Below, in pieces: positions 9,168 through 17,329 of a stretch of DNA of 64,000 nt. How positions within the stretch are numbered: position 1 is the stretch's first letter; each line of letters opens with the position of its first letter. The translations under genes were made by a program, and so were the position numbers. Source of the stretch: an uncultured Bacteroidales bacterium (GTDB lineage: Bacteria; Bacteroidota; Bacteroidia; Bacteroidales; Bacteroidaceae); NCBI GenBank assembly GCA_902776455.1, contig CACYQI010000006.1, positions 1 to 64,000 of the forward strand. Reading direction: 5' to 3'. The notes beneath the pieces were generated by a model. That model ran no database searches and had not been told where the DNA came from. It saw nothing but the letters and a program-made list of their open reading frames with translations.

Positions 9168-9268
9168 GCCCTACTGCCGTGTCGCCAGTCCTACCATGGG
9201 GGGACTGCAGTACCACCGTGGTAGGACTGGAGTTTCCCCATGGTAGGACTGGCCACACTCCACTGGGG
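9168..9268. repeat. CCAGTCCTACCATGG repeat, copy 1
   Basis: About 100 bp of alternating palindromic words (CCTACCATGG, TACCACCGTGGTA, CCCCATGGTAGGA). Nearly the same block occurs at 15657-15760. A related block is inside the coding sequence at 57338-57416. Confidence 0.85.
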
Positions 9269-9351
9269 CGTTTGTAGATGCCCGTAGCGGACGAAACGAT
9301 GCTACTCACACTCAAAATTAAACAACTTCATTCATTTTTCTTCTTCATTTC

Positions 9352-9382
9352 TTTGTTGATATTGAAGAAATCGCTATCTTTG
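9352..9382 (+). promoter_or_regulatory. Strong orphan Bacteroidetes promoter
   Basis: TTTG (9352-9355), exactly 19 bp, then TATCTTTG (9375-9382), a consensus match. No gene starts just downstream; the next CDS begins at 9842. Confidence 0.65.
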
Positions 9383-9387
9383 CACAT

Positions 9388-9535
9388 GATTTCCCGTTGT
9401 GGCCGTAGTGACGGCCATGCATCCACGCCGAGCAGAACCAACGGCCAAGTGACCGATGGTAAAGTCAGGGTGACAAGCCTTGATGCGGATGGGCGGGACG
9501 ACGGGACATAAAAAAGGCGTTTACCTTACGCTTTG
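9388..9535 (+). ncRNA. Candidate small RNA or distal leader
   Basis: This region would be transcribed from the orphan promoter. It contains an early hairpin (GGCCGTAGTGACGGCC) and ends near a weak stem (AAGGCGT/ACGCTTT) followed by GTTCTT. A 41-codon frame from 9386 exists, but its ATG lies at or before the expected transcription start, so translation is doubtful. No known RNA family was recognised. Confidence 0.3.
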
Positions 9536-9628
9536 TTCTTGACGGAGTGAAACCTGAGAAATTTCAATTTGCAGTCATAAAACACAGCAACGGTAGATGC
9601 TCATGGGTATGTATATATGCATGCTCCT

Positions 9629-9841
9629 TACTTTCGTAGGGTGTGCTGTACATATCGGCGTGGGGTCTATGGTTGCTCGTTCTTGACTGCAGGGCAATCT
9701 CAGGGCCTCACTTCGTAGAACGGGCAACAGCCAGTCTCCACGTTTTTTCGTATTCGTGTGTCTCTTTCTGGTTTGTGTTAAGGGTACTCGCCCTGCGCGC
9801 GTACATTATCTTATATGTTCAACCTAAATACACAAACCGAG
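9629..9841 (+). promoter_or_regulatory. Structured 5' leader of the BspA-like gene
   Basis: A weak -7 box (TACTTTCG, 9629-9636) is followed by about 200 nt of leader. Within it GTTGCTCGTTCT (9672-9683) pairs with AGAACGGGCAAC (9717-9728), a 12-bp stem with one wobble pair and a 33-nt loop. A pyrimidine-rich tract (9740-9780) follows. A short frame in this leader overlaps the real gene and is probably not translated. Confidence 0.5.
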
Positions 9842-12800
9842 ATGAAAAAACTTACTTCTTTAGTCCTTGCCCTTGTGGCAAGTATGTGTTCAATGCAGAG
9901 TGCCTGGGCACGAACAGCTCCGACTTTCCCAAAAGCACAAACAATGAAAAGCGGAAAGACATATTACCTTTATAATCCAGGCAGCGATCAGTTTGTATTT
10001 CTTAATGGCAGCAGCGTTTATGCTGATCCCTCTTCCTGTTCTGCTCTCACTGTTACTAACGTCGAAGGCAATGTCTATAACCTGAAGTTTGACGGCACCA
10101 GCTATTACCTTTATTCCAGCGGAAGCAATGTAGAAGTGAGTTCCTCTACCAGCAGTAGCTGCATAAAGTTTCGAATTGATGCAACGGATGGTGGTTATAC
10201 CATTCAGCGCGACTATAATTACAATGAGACCTACTATGTAGGTAACGCTACCGGAAACAAGAATTTGTACTCCAATGTCACGGAGGGTAACATTGTTTGG
10301 CAGTTTTATGATACAAATGGCGTTGCAGCCATTCTTCGTTACCGCGCAAAGAAGGCGCTCTACGATGCGCTTGTCTCTGCTGACGATTATTCCCTCTCAT
10401 TCGCAGTGGAAGCATACGATGCTCTCTATGCCAATGAGAGTGCTACCAACGAAGAATTAATTGCTGCGGCAGAAACTGTCAATAAAGCCTTGTTATGGAA
10501 GGACATGCTAACCAGTGGAGAATCGGAATACCTTATCTATACAGAACTGACAGGCAAAGCCAATTGGGAGTATAGTTCTGGCAAATATAGTAACACAAGA
10601 ATTATAAATGGAGAAGGTGGCCTGAAAGCAGTTGTTGAGGTCGATCAGAATGCCACGCTTGTGTATAACTACCACCTGAATAATCAATGGTATGATTATA
10701 GTTTGAATGTCTATCTTGATGGTAAACTATACCAGAACATCAACAACTATGAAGGATACAACGAGAATCGCAAAGACTACTATTTAAGTGATTATTCACA
10801 GCGTTTTTTTGTGGAATTAACACCAGGCAGACATACTATAGAATGGGTGGCCAAGAGTGACAATGTAAGCAATTCCACAACTTTCTATCTCAATGGTATT
10901 GCTGCCTATAAGACACCTACTATAACTGTGGATATAAAAGAGGCTGGTAGTTTAGGATATGAAGTACTTTCATATGTGGATCATATAAAGGAAGTGCGCA
11001 AATTAGTGGTGAAAGGTGACCTGAACAACGATGACTGGGAACGCATCAACATGATGACAGGACTCTTCGAGCTTGACCTTACCGAGACCACTGCCGAGAC
11101 ACTTCCCCGTTTGTTGCCCGGTGGCTTCTTCCACAAGCTGAAGTTGCCAAAAGGATTGAAGTTGATTGAGGATGAGGCACTTTCCAGCAACTATATAGAA
11201 GAGATTGTATTCCCCTCGACACTAACCTCCATTGGTTCTTATGCCTTTCGATACACGCGTATAAAAGAAGCTGTCCTGCCTGAAACGGTAACCAACATTG
11301 GTGTGGGTGCCTTTGTTTACAACCAATCACTCACAAAGGTTGTTTGGCCGGCAGCATGTGCCAATGTCAGCAGCGATTGTTTCAACGGTGACAATATGAT
11401 TTCATCTTTCGAACTGCCAGAGGGTGTTACCACCATTGGAGAAAACGCATTCCGTAACAATTATTCCTGCAATTATCAACTTCCTTCCTCTGTTACCAGC
11501 ATTGGGAGATATGCTTTTGAGAAAGCAAACTCATTAGAGTCCTTGTATATTCCTGCCAACTGTACCGTAAGAGCCTTTGCTTTTCGTTATTGCTCGAAAC
11601 TAAAGTCTGTGAACATTGGAGAAGGAGCGACTTTTAACGATATGTATCATTCAAGTTCCAGATATTATTATAATGAAACATTCTATGGATGTGAGATGCT
11701 GGAAGAAGTAGTTTTTCCGACCACATTCTACAGAATACCGAATATAGACGATAATTGGGCTAATCCAGGAATGCTTTCCCAATGCAAATCATTGAAAAAA
11801 GTAACGTTTAAGTCGCCTACCTTGATAGGAGGAATAGATTACAATCAGTTCTTCGCTGGCCTTGGTACAGACATCTATGTTTATGTGCCATCCTATCTCG
11901 TTAATGCCTACAAACTGGATCCTTACTGGTATAACTATAACATAATGGGCTTTAGCACAGCTGATGTGGCCGATTGGACTATCATCGATACTTTGACTTT
12001 CTCTTCACGAGACCGTTTTGAGGGAACGCCAAATGTCAATCTTAAACCCAGCGGTGCTTGGACTATCAACGGCGATGCTGCACAAAATATAGGAAACTTA
12101 ACTACCTATTACTACACGGTAAGTAATGGTGGTGGTGTGGGGTCTTCATCCGGACTTATAAGTAACGGTAACAATGTCAAGATAAATGGCACTTACAGCC
12201 ACAGTTATTATGCTTATAATGCAAATAATGATTACTATTCAGATTATAAAGGCCGTTGGCATTTCATCTGCCTGCCCTTTGACATTAAGGTAAATGAAAT
12301 AACTACCAGCAACGATGCTCGCTTCGCAATTCGCTATTATGACGGCGCAAGTCGCGCACAAAATGGTGCTGGTGGTAACTGGAAAGACTACGCTTCCGAT
12401 GCCACCATCACAGCTGGCACGGGCTTTATTATTCAGGCCAATAAAGAGACTGAATTCTATTTCCGTGCCCTCAACAACGCATCGAAGCAGAATGTGGTGT
12501 CGAACAAGACATTCACAACGGCATTGAAGGCTAACTCTTCAACTCAAACCAGCGATAAGGGGTGGAACTTAGTAGGTAATCCCTGGCTGTGCTACTACAA
12601 CATCCATAAGATGAACTTCACCGGCCCAATCACCGTATATGACGGATACAAACGTAGTTATACGGCATATTCGATGATTGACGACGACTATGCTATCCTG
12701 CCCAACCAGGCATTTTTCGTGCAATGCCCCTCAGAGGTGAACTCTATTTCGTTCCCCGTGAGCGGACGACAGATAACTAAAGAAATTACGAGTCAAAACG

Positions 12801-13366
12801 GTGTTCATCCAATGAATCCCACTACGAAGGAACGCAGACTTGTCAACGTTATGCTGATTTCAGACGATGAGATCTACGACCAGACTCGCGTCGTCCTAAA
12901 CGAAAAATCAAGCACATCTTATGAAATCAGTTGCGATGCCAGCAAGTTCATGAGCATGGACAACAGTGTCCCACAGCTCTTCACGCTGGACGCAGAGGGT
13001 ATACAATATGCTATCAACGAACGTCCGTTTGCCGATGGTATCGTGAAGATAGGTCTGTATGTTGCACAAAGTGGCACATACACTATCAGTATTGGTCGCT
13101 GCGATATGGAGAAGATTATGCTCGTTGACAATCTGACGGGTGAGGCCATAGACCTTTCCTATGGTAAATACACCTTCAGTACTGATGCTGGCCTTTTTAA
13201 GGACCGTTTTGAACTTGTCTTTGATGCCGAGGATGGCCCAGATGTTATCGTCTCTCCTCGTGAGAAGAATGAGGGAACTACCACCTACAACACTGCCGGT
13301 CAGCGTGTAAATTCCAACTACACACATGGTATTTACATTGTGAACGGAAAGAAAGTGTTGAAATAA
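9842..13366 (+). CDS. BspA-like leucine-rich repeat secreted protein with T9SS-type tail
   Basis: This is a 1174-residue protein with a signal peptide (MKKLTSLVLALVASMCSMQS). The N-terminal beta-rich region includes a jelly-roll-like part (about 210-350). From about 385 to 640 there are LRR_5-type repeats (LPKGLKLIEDEAL, FPSTLTSIGSYAF, LPETVTNIGVGAF, LPSSVTSIGRYAF). The tail (YNTAGQR...GIYIVNGKKVLK) is a type IX sorting signal. BspA-like proteins are known surface adhesins and scaffolds in oral and gut Bacteroidales. Start M at 9842 is chosen over 9815 because it begins the signal peptide. It is the first gene of a three-gene unit. Confidence 0.9.
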   Translation: MKKLTSLVLALVASMCSMQSAWARTAPTFPKAQTMKSGKTYYLYNPGSDQFVFLNGSSVYADPSSCSALTVTNVEGNVYNLKFDGTSYYLYSSGSNVEVSSSTSSSCIKFRIDATDGGYTIQRDYNYNETYYVGNATGNKNLYSNVTEGNIVWQFYDTNGVAAILRYRAKKALYDALVSADDYSLSFAVEAYDALYANESATNEELIAAAETVNKALLWKDMLTSGESEYLIYTELTGKANWEYSSGKYSNTRIINGEGGLKAVVEVDQNATLVYNYHLNNQWYDYSLNVYLDGKLYQNINNYEGYNENRKDYYLSDYSQRFFVELTPGRHTIEWVAKSDNVSNSTTFYLNGIAAYKTPTITVDIKEAGSLGYEVLSYVDHIKEVRKLVVKGDLNNDDWERINMMTGLFELDLTETTAETLPRLLPGGFFHKLKLPKGLKLIEDEALSSNYIEEIVFPSTLTSIGSYAFRYTRIKEAVLPETVTNIGVGAFVYNQSLTKVVWPAACANVSSDCFNGDNMISSFELPEGVTTIGENAFRNNYSCNYQLPSSVTSIGRYAFEKANSLESLYIPANCTVRAFAFRYCSKLKSVNIGEGATFNDMYHSSSRYYYNETFYGCEMLEEVVFPTTFYRIPNIDDNWANPGMLSQCKSLKKVTFKSPTLIGGIDYNQFFAGLGTDIYVYVPSYLVNAYKLDPYWYNYNIMGFSTADVADWTIIDTLTFSSRDRFEGTPNVNLKPSGAWTINGDAAQNIGNLTTYYYTVSNGGGVGSSSGLISNGNNVKINGTYSHSYYAYNANNDYYSDYKGRWHFICLPFDIKVNEITTSNDARFAIRYYDGASRAQNGAGGNWKDYASDATITAGTGFIIQANKETEFYFRALNNASKQNVVSNKTFTTALKANSSTQTSDKGWNLVGNPWLCYYNIHKMNFTGPITVYDGYKRSYTAYSMIDDDYAILPNQAFFVQCPSEVNSISFPVSGRQITKEITSQNGVHPMNPTTKERRLVNVMLISDDEIYDQTRVVLNEKSSTSYEISCDASKFMSMDNSVPQLFTLDAEGIQYAINERPFADGIVKIGLYVAQSGTYTISIGRCDMEKIMLVDNLTGEAIDLSYGKYTFSTDAGLFKDRFELVFDAEDGPDVIVSPREKNEGTTTYNTAGQRVNSNYTHGIYIVNGKKVLK

Positions 13367-13380
13367 TTGGTTGCTGAATT

Positions 13381-14895
13381 ATGATACGAGTAAGAGATCT
13401 AACCCTGCTGATGCTACTCTTAGTGGGTAGCACCAGCCTCTGGGCGCAGGATGATATATTCAATCCCAATAGCCCAGATGAGCCAGGCCCGCCGGGTGAT
13501 AAAGAAGTTGTTTCTATGTTGACACTCAAAGCCGAGCCTGAGGAGGGGGGTACTGTGACAGGTGCAGGCTGGTATAGCACAGGTGCGAAGATGACACTGA
13601 GAGCTGCCAACAAACAAAACTATGTGTTTGAACGATGGGCTAATGCCGATGGAGAAACGATTTCAACCGATGCAAAGTTCGAATATACAAAGCAGGAAGG
13701 CGATGAGACTTTGACGGCCTTCTTTTGCTTCTCGCCTGGCAATCCCGAAGAACCTATGGAGATAGCGCAGATGATTCATTATCTGTTGACGGTAAAAGCA
13801 GAGGAGGGTGGTACTGCAAGTGGGGGCGGCAGGTATTTGCCAAACACGCGTGTCTACCTGTCGTCATCGGCCGATAATCATTATTTGTTTAGCGGTTGGT
13901 ATAATGACATTGACGAGTTGGTGTCGTCGGAACCCTCTTTCTATTATGTTACCACAGCCGAGTCTGAGACGCTGACAGCTCGCTTTACTTTCAACCCTGA
14001 TAGTCCTGATGAACCGTCGGAACCAGTCATTAAGCCCAAGCATACCTTGACGGTTACAGCAGAGGAGGGAGGTACGGTGAATATGGGCAATGTTACGATG
14101 AGGGAGGGTGACAAAACCACCCTGACGGCAACTGTCAATGTTGGCTATGTGTTCGATGGATGGTATGTAAATGGTGTGCTTTACGAATCTTCGCGCAGTT
14201 TTTCTTTTACCATGGGTACGGCAGATATTGCAATTGTGGCTCGCTTTATGTTTAACCCCAATTCACCCAACGATCCGTCGAAGCCTGATTCGAAGAAATA
14301 TGCCTTCTATCTCCTGAATATGGCAACGAAGCCTGGGACAACCGCTCAATTCCCCATCTATCTGTCATCTCTTGATAAGTTGACCGATATGGCCTTTCAG
14401 CTCTTTTTCCCAAAAGAGCTACCGCCTGATCTGAATAGTGTTAAGCTCTCACCCAAGGCTGTTGGTTACGAAATCTCTGCCACAGCAGTTAATGACACAA
14501 TCTATTCGTTTACATTAACAGGTGGGACGGTGCCTGATGGCAACACCCCCATCCTTGTGCTTACTGTCCCCATTCCCACCAACATTGCTACAGATCAAAA
14601 CTATCCTGTGAAGATTAATCAGGTGAGTGTGACAGAAACAGATGGCACGACAGTTGCCGCTGCTACTCGCAATGGACGCATCTCTGTATATAGATTGTGT
14701 GATATCAATTGTGACAACGACATTGATGTGCTTGATATACTTTCAGAGGCAACCCTCATTATGGAGTCGGATAACGAGACTTTCGACAGGGAGTTGTCGG
14801 ATGTAAACAAGGACGGTACAATTGATGAGAATGACATAGAATTTATAATTGAGGCTATAATAGAATCCGTTAAAGTAAATAGCCATGGAAAATAA
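13381..14895 (+). CDS. Secreted protein: three InlB-B-like repeats, cohesin-like and dockerin-like modules
   Basis: This is a 504-residue protein with a signal peptide ending SLWAQ. Three repeats of about 85 residues (LTVKAEEGGTASGGG, LTVTAEEGGTVNMGN, each followed by an Ala-Arg-Phe-type end) resemble Listeria-Bacteroides/InlB B-repeats and are joined by PDSPDEPSEP-type linkers. A cohesin-like beta-sandwich (about 300-435) follows. A dockerin-like pair of calcium loops closes the protein (DINCDNDIDVLD and DVNKDGTIDENDIE). It has no type IX tail; that tail is on the next protein, whose start overlaps this gene by 11 bp. It is co-transcribed with the BspA-like gene. Confidence 0.8.
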   Translation: MIRVRDLTLLMLLLVGSTSLWAQDDIFNPNSPDEPGPPGDKEVVSMLTLKAEPEEGGTVTGAGWYSTGAKMTLRAANKQNYVFERWANADGETISTDAKFEYTKQEGDETLTAFFCFSPGNPEEPMEIAQMIHYLLTVKAEEGGTASGGGRYLPNTRVYLSSSADNHYLFSGWYNDIDELVSSEPSFYYVTTAESETLTARFTFNPDSPDEPSEPVIKPKHTLTVTAEEGGTVNMGNVTMREGDKTTLTATVNVGYVFDGWYVNGVLYESSRSFSFTMGTADIAIVARFMFNPNSPNDPSKPDSKKYAFYLLNMATKPGTTAQFPIYLSSLDKLTDMAFQLFFPKELPPDLNSVKLSPKAVGYEISATAVNDTIYSFTLTGGTVPDGNTPILVLTVPIPTNIATDQNYPVKINQVSVTETDGTTVAAATRNGRISVYRLCDINCDNDIDVLDILSEATLIMESDNETFDRELSDVNKDGTIDENDIEFIIEAIIESVKVNSHGK

Positions 14896-15481
14896 TAAAA
14901 ATATCTTCTGTTTGGTACTCTCCTTTGTCCTTTCACTTGGCAGCATCAAGGCATACGAGCTGAAGGTGGCTTCCGAAGAAGCGCACACAATCAGCATCAG
15001 CTTGGCGGAAGGGCAGCAGGTAATGGGCTTACAGATGGAGCTGTTTCTGCCTGATGGCATGACGCTTGCGGCGGGCAATCCTGTAGAACTATGCAATAAC
15101 CTTGCTGACCATACGCTTCGTTTCTTCGATTTGGGCAGCGGCCATTACCTTATCCTTGCCTACGACTTGAGCCTGAAAGGTTCAATGGTTAACGATGAGG
15201 AACTGGTGAAGTTACACTTCCAACTGTCGCCCGACATGCTGCCTGGTGAATATCCATTGACGATATCCGGCATCAAACTGGCTAAAGATGCACTCAATGC
15301 TGTATGCCCGGATGCTTACGAAGGTAGTCTCTACCTTGATGAGTCGGGTGCTACAGCCGTCCGCCTCTCTGCAGCAAAGAGCCATCCTGCCTCTGCCATC
15401 TACGACCCAGCAGGCCGACGCCTTGGTCAGATCCAACGCGGTGTGAACATCGTAGGCGGCAAGAAGGTTGTAGTCAAGTAG
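14885..15481 (+). CDS. Small cohesin-like secreted protein with T9SS-type tail
   Basis: This is a 198-residue protein with a signal peptide (about 1-23). A single cohesin-like domain (TISISLAEGQQVMGLQMELF, then LPGEYPLTISGIKLA) precedes a tail ending GVNIVGGKKVVVK. The start overlaps the dockerin-bearing gene by 11 bp in another frame, so the two are probably translationally coupled and may form a surface pair. The cohesin assignment rests on strand pattern and should be checked by structure prediction. Confidence 0.75.
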   Translation: MENNKNIFCLVLSFVLSLGSIKAYELKVASEEAHTISISLAEGQQVMGLQMELFLPDGMTLAAGNPVELCNNLADHTLRFFDLGSGHYLILAYDLSLKGSMVNDEELVKLHFQLSPDMLPGEYPLTISGIKLAKDALNAVCPDAYEGSLYLDESGATAVRLSAAKSHPASAIYDPAGRRLGQIQRGVNIVGGKKVVVK

Positions 15482-15499
15482 AATGTACTATAATAGGTA

Positions 15500-15528
15500 A
15501 CGTTGCCAATTATACGGCAATGTCTTTT
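15500..15528 (+). terminator. Probable terminator
   Basis: Stem ACGTTGCC/GGCAATGT (one wobble pair), 7-nt loop, then CTTTT, 19 bp after the last gene of the BspA operon. Confidence 0.5.
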
Positions 15529-15530
15529 CA

Positions 15531-15604
15531 AACCACGAATTGCACGAATCGCACGAATATCCTTCAGACATCAAAGGCGTAGCCAGTTCGGGTAATTCGT
15601 GGTT
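15531..15604. repeat. CACGAAT nonamer hairpin repeat
   Basis: Three CACGAATNN units are closed by an inverted arm (AACCACGAATT with AATTCGTGGTT). Confidence 0.7.
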
Positions 15605-15656
15605 GAAAATAGTCAATGGTTGAGTCCACTTGGATTTCCCTTTAGGGGGAGTAGAG

Positions 15657-15760
15657 ACGCCCTACTGCCGTGTCGCCAGTCCTACCATGGGGAGACTGCA
15701 GTACCACCGTGGTAGTACTGGAGTTTCCCCATGGTAGTACTGGCAATACTCCATAGAGGG
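15657..15760. repeat. CCAGTCCTACCATGG repeat, copy 2
   Basis: Nearly identical to 9168-9268, so the two copies bracket the 9842-15481 operon in the same orientation. The remainder to 15935 shows no gene or clear signal. Confidence 0.85.
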
Positions 15761-15935
15761 GTGTTTGTTGCTGTACGTGGCTTGCGGAATTTGAATAATG
15801 AGCCTACGTTATATAGTCTGTATGATGCTTTTGCTCTTACCGTGCGAAACGTTGCCACTTGATTGCCGCCTGTGCGCTCTTACGCTCCTGCGGATGCTCA
15901 GGCTGCTGCCGTCTGTGGTTTTGTGGAAGTTGGGA

Positions 15936-17069
15936 TTATTTCACATACCCCTGCTTTCGCAGCCATAACAGGAAGAAGTGGTCATAGACAAAAAACTCTT
16001 CGTTCTCCTTCGTGATGAAGTCTTTCTCCAATAGCCCCTTGGCGGCCGAAACGACGCTGCTCACAGAAGGCAGACGATACTTATGCACGAACTTGCCAGC
16101 TGCTATGCTTTTAACCCTGCGCTCCGTTGCGATGGCGAGAAAGACGCTACGCTGTTTCTCTGACATCTGGCTGTAGAGCATCTCGTAATGTTCGGAACCC
16201 AGGTCGAGGATATAATTGATGGCATCCTCTATCATGTTGGTGCTGCACAGCCCTCCTCTCTCTGTCGTCATATACAGGACGTTCATAACTCTTTGCAGGC
16301 AGAAGGTGACGCCGTCGAAATGCGAATAGACTTCATGCACAACTTCAGGGGCAAGTGCCTTCCCGCCTTCGGAGAACAAACGCTCGGCAAATGCGGCATA
16401 CTTCTCCTCTGCAATCGGGCTCAGCCCCATCGTTATGACAGATTGATAGAAGGGACGTGATGGCGACATGAATATCTCGTTCATCAGGTGGCGCTTGGAG
16501 CCGGAGAACAGGAATGTGGCATTGGGGCAACGCTGGATGTGGGTACGCAAGGCTGCCTCCACGTTCTGTCCATTGGGATAATCCATCACTTTCTGAAATT
16601 CGTCAATCGCAACGAGGCAGGGCTTGTCGGCTGTGGCAAGATAGCCGAAGATTTCTTCAAGTGTCGTCGAAGGGTTAACGTAAGCCCCTAAACCGATGCC
16701 CCAGACGGGGTTGCCGTTTATGTCGAACGAAATCTGCTGCTGTACCGAGTGCAGGCAATTGTAAAAGTGTTCCCACACCTTGCGCCCCAGAGGTTTCAGT
16801 TCCTCAAATATGGCCTGGCCAAGCACATCCACGAAGTCGGCAAGTGAACATGTGGCATAAATGTCTATGATAAAGGTGTAGTACTTCCCTACGATAGCAG
16901 GTTGGGAGAAGCAGTGGTGTATCAAGTCTGTCTTTCCCAAACGTCGAGGGGAAATGAGCGCCATGTTGTTCTCGTTTGTGAGAAGCCTGACCAAGTCCTT
17001 TGTCTCTCTTTCGCGGTCGCAGAAATATGCTGCTCCAGCATAGCCTTTTGTTACGAACGGATTAATCAT
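15936..17069 (-). CDS. AAA-type ATPase of the archaeal ATPase-like family
   Basis: This is a 377-residue protein. Walker A is SPRRLGKT (40-47) and Walker B is CLVAIDEF (about 165). The opening (MINPFVTKGYAG) and the FSGSKRHLM stretch are typical of Bacteroidetes ATP-binding proteins with an archaeal ATPase-like domain. The C-terminal 70 residues look like a winged helix. ATG 17069 follows a purine-rich site and lies downstream of the promoter, while a longer in-frame start at 17120 lies within it. The cellular role of this family is unclear. It is monocistronic. Confidence 0.85.
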   Translation of the reverse strand: MINPFVTKGYAGAAYFCDRERETKDLVRLLTNENNMALISPRRLGKTDLIHHCFSQPAIVGKYYTFIIDIYATCSLADFVDVLGQAIFEELKPLGRKVWEHFYNCLHSVQQQISFDINGNPVWGIGLGAYVNPSTTLEEIFGYLATADKPCLVAIDEFQKVMDYPNGQNVEAALRTHIQRCPNATFLFSGSKRHLMNEIFMSPSRPFYQSVITMGLSPIAEEKYAAFAERLFSEGGKALAPEVVHEVYSHFDGVTFCLQRVMNVLYMTTERGGLCSTNMIEDAINYILDLGSEHYEMLYSQMSEKQRSVFLAIATERRVKSIAAGKFVHKYRLPSVSSVVSAAKGLLEKDFITKENEEFFVYDHFFLLWLRKQGYVK

Positions 17070-17097
17070 ATTTATTCCTTTTTTCACAATCACACCG

Positions 17098-17128
17098 CAA
17101 AGGTACGACATTTTCTTCATTTGGCAAA
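17098..17128 (-). promoter_or_regulatory. Promoter of the ATPase gene
   Basis: TTTG (17125-17128), 19 bp, TACCTTTG (17098-17105) on the minus strand. Confidence 0.75.
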
Positions 17129-17131
17129 GGG

Positions 17132-17173
17132 AAAATTATCATAAGTTTGATAATCATAAATATGATAATTTTT
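17132..17173. promoter_or_regulatory. Palindromic ATTATCATA operator-like site
   Basis: AAAATTATCATA (17132-17143) and TATGATAATTTTT (17161-17173) form an inverted repeat, with a further half-site (TTTGATAATCATA) between. It lies just upstream of the ATPase promoter and may bind a dimeric regulator. 17174-17329 holds no recognisable feature. Confidence 0.45.
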
Positions 17174-17329
17174 GGTGGCTCGCTGTTTTGCTTCGACGTT
17201 TGTGGCTCGGTACGTCGCTCAGCCCTCCGTTCGGGACGAGGCTGCGGGCTGTGTGATGGGTGGTATTTCTGGCTGTATTTCAAGCCTTGGCCTATGGCAA
17301 GATGACCTTTTCCGCGATGTTTTTCATGG

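Noticed and set aside
9643-9975. 110-codon gene in the BspA leader
   Set aside because: It runs into the signal-peptide region of the real gene in another frame; the leader's RNA fold explains the sequence better.
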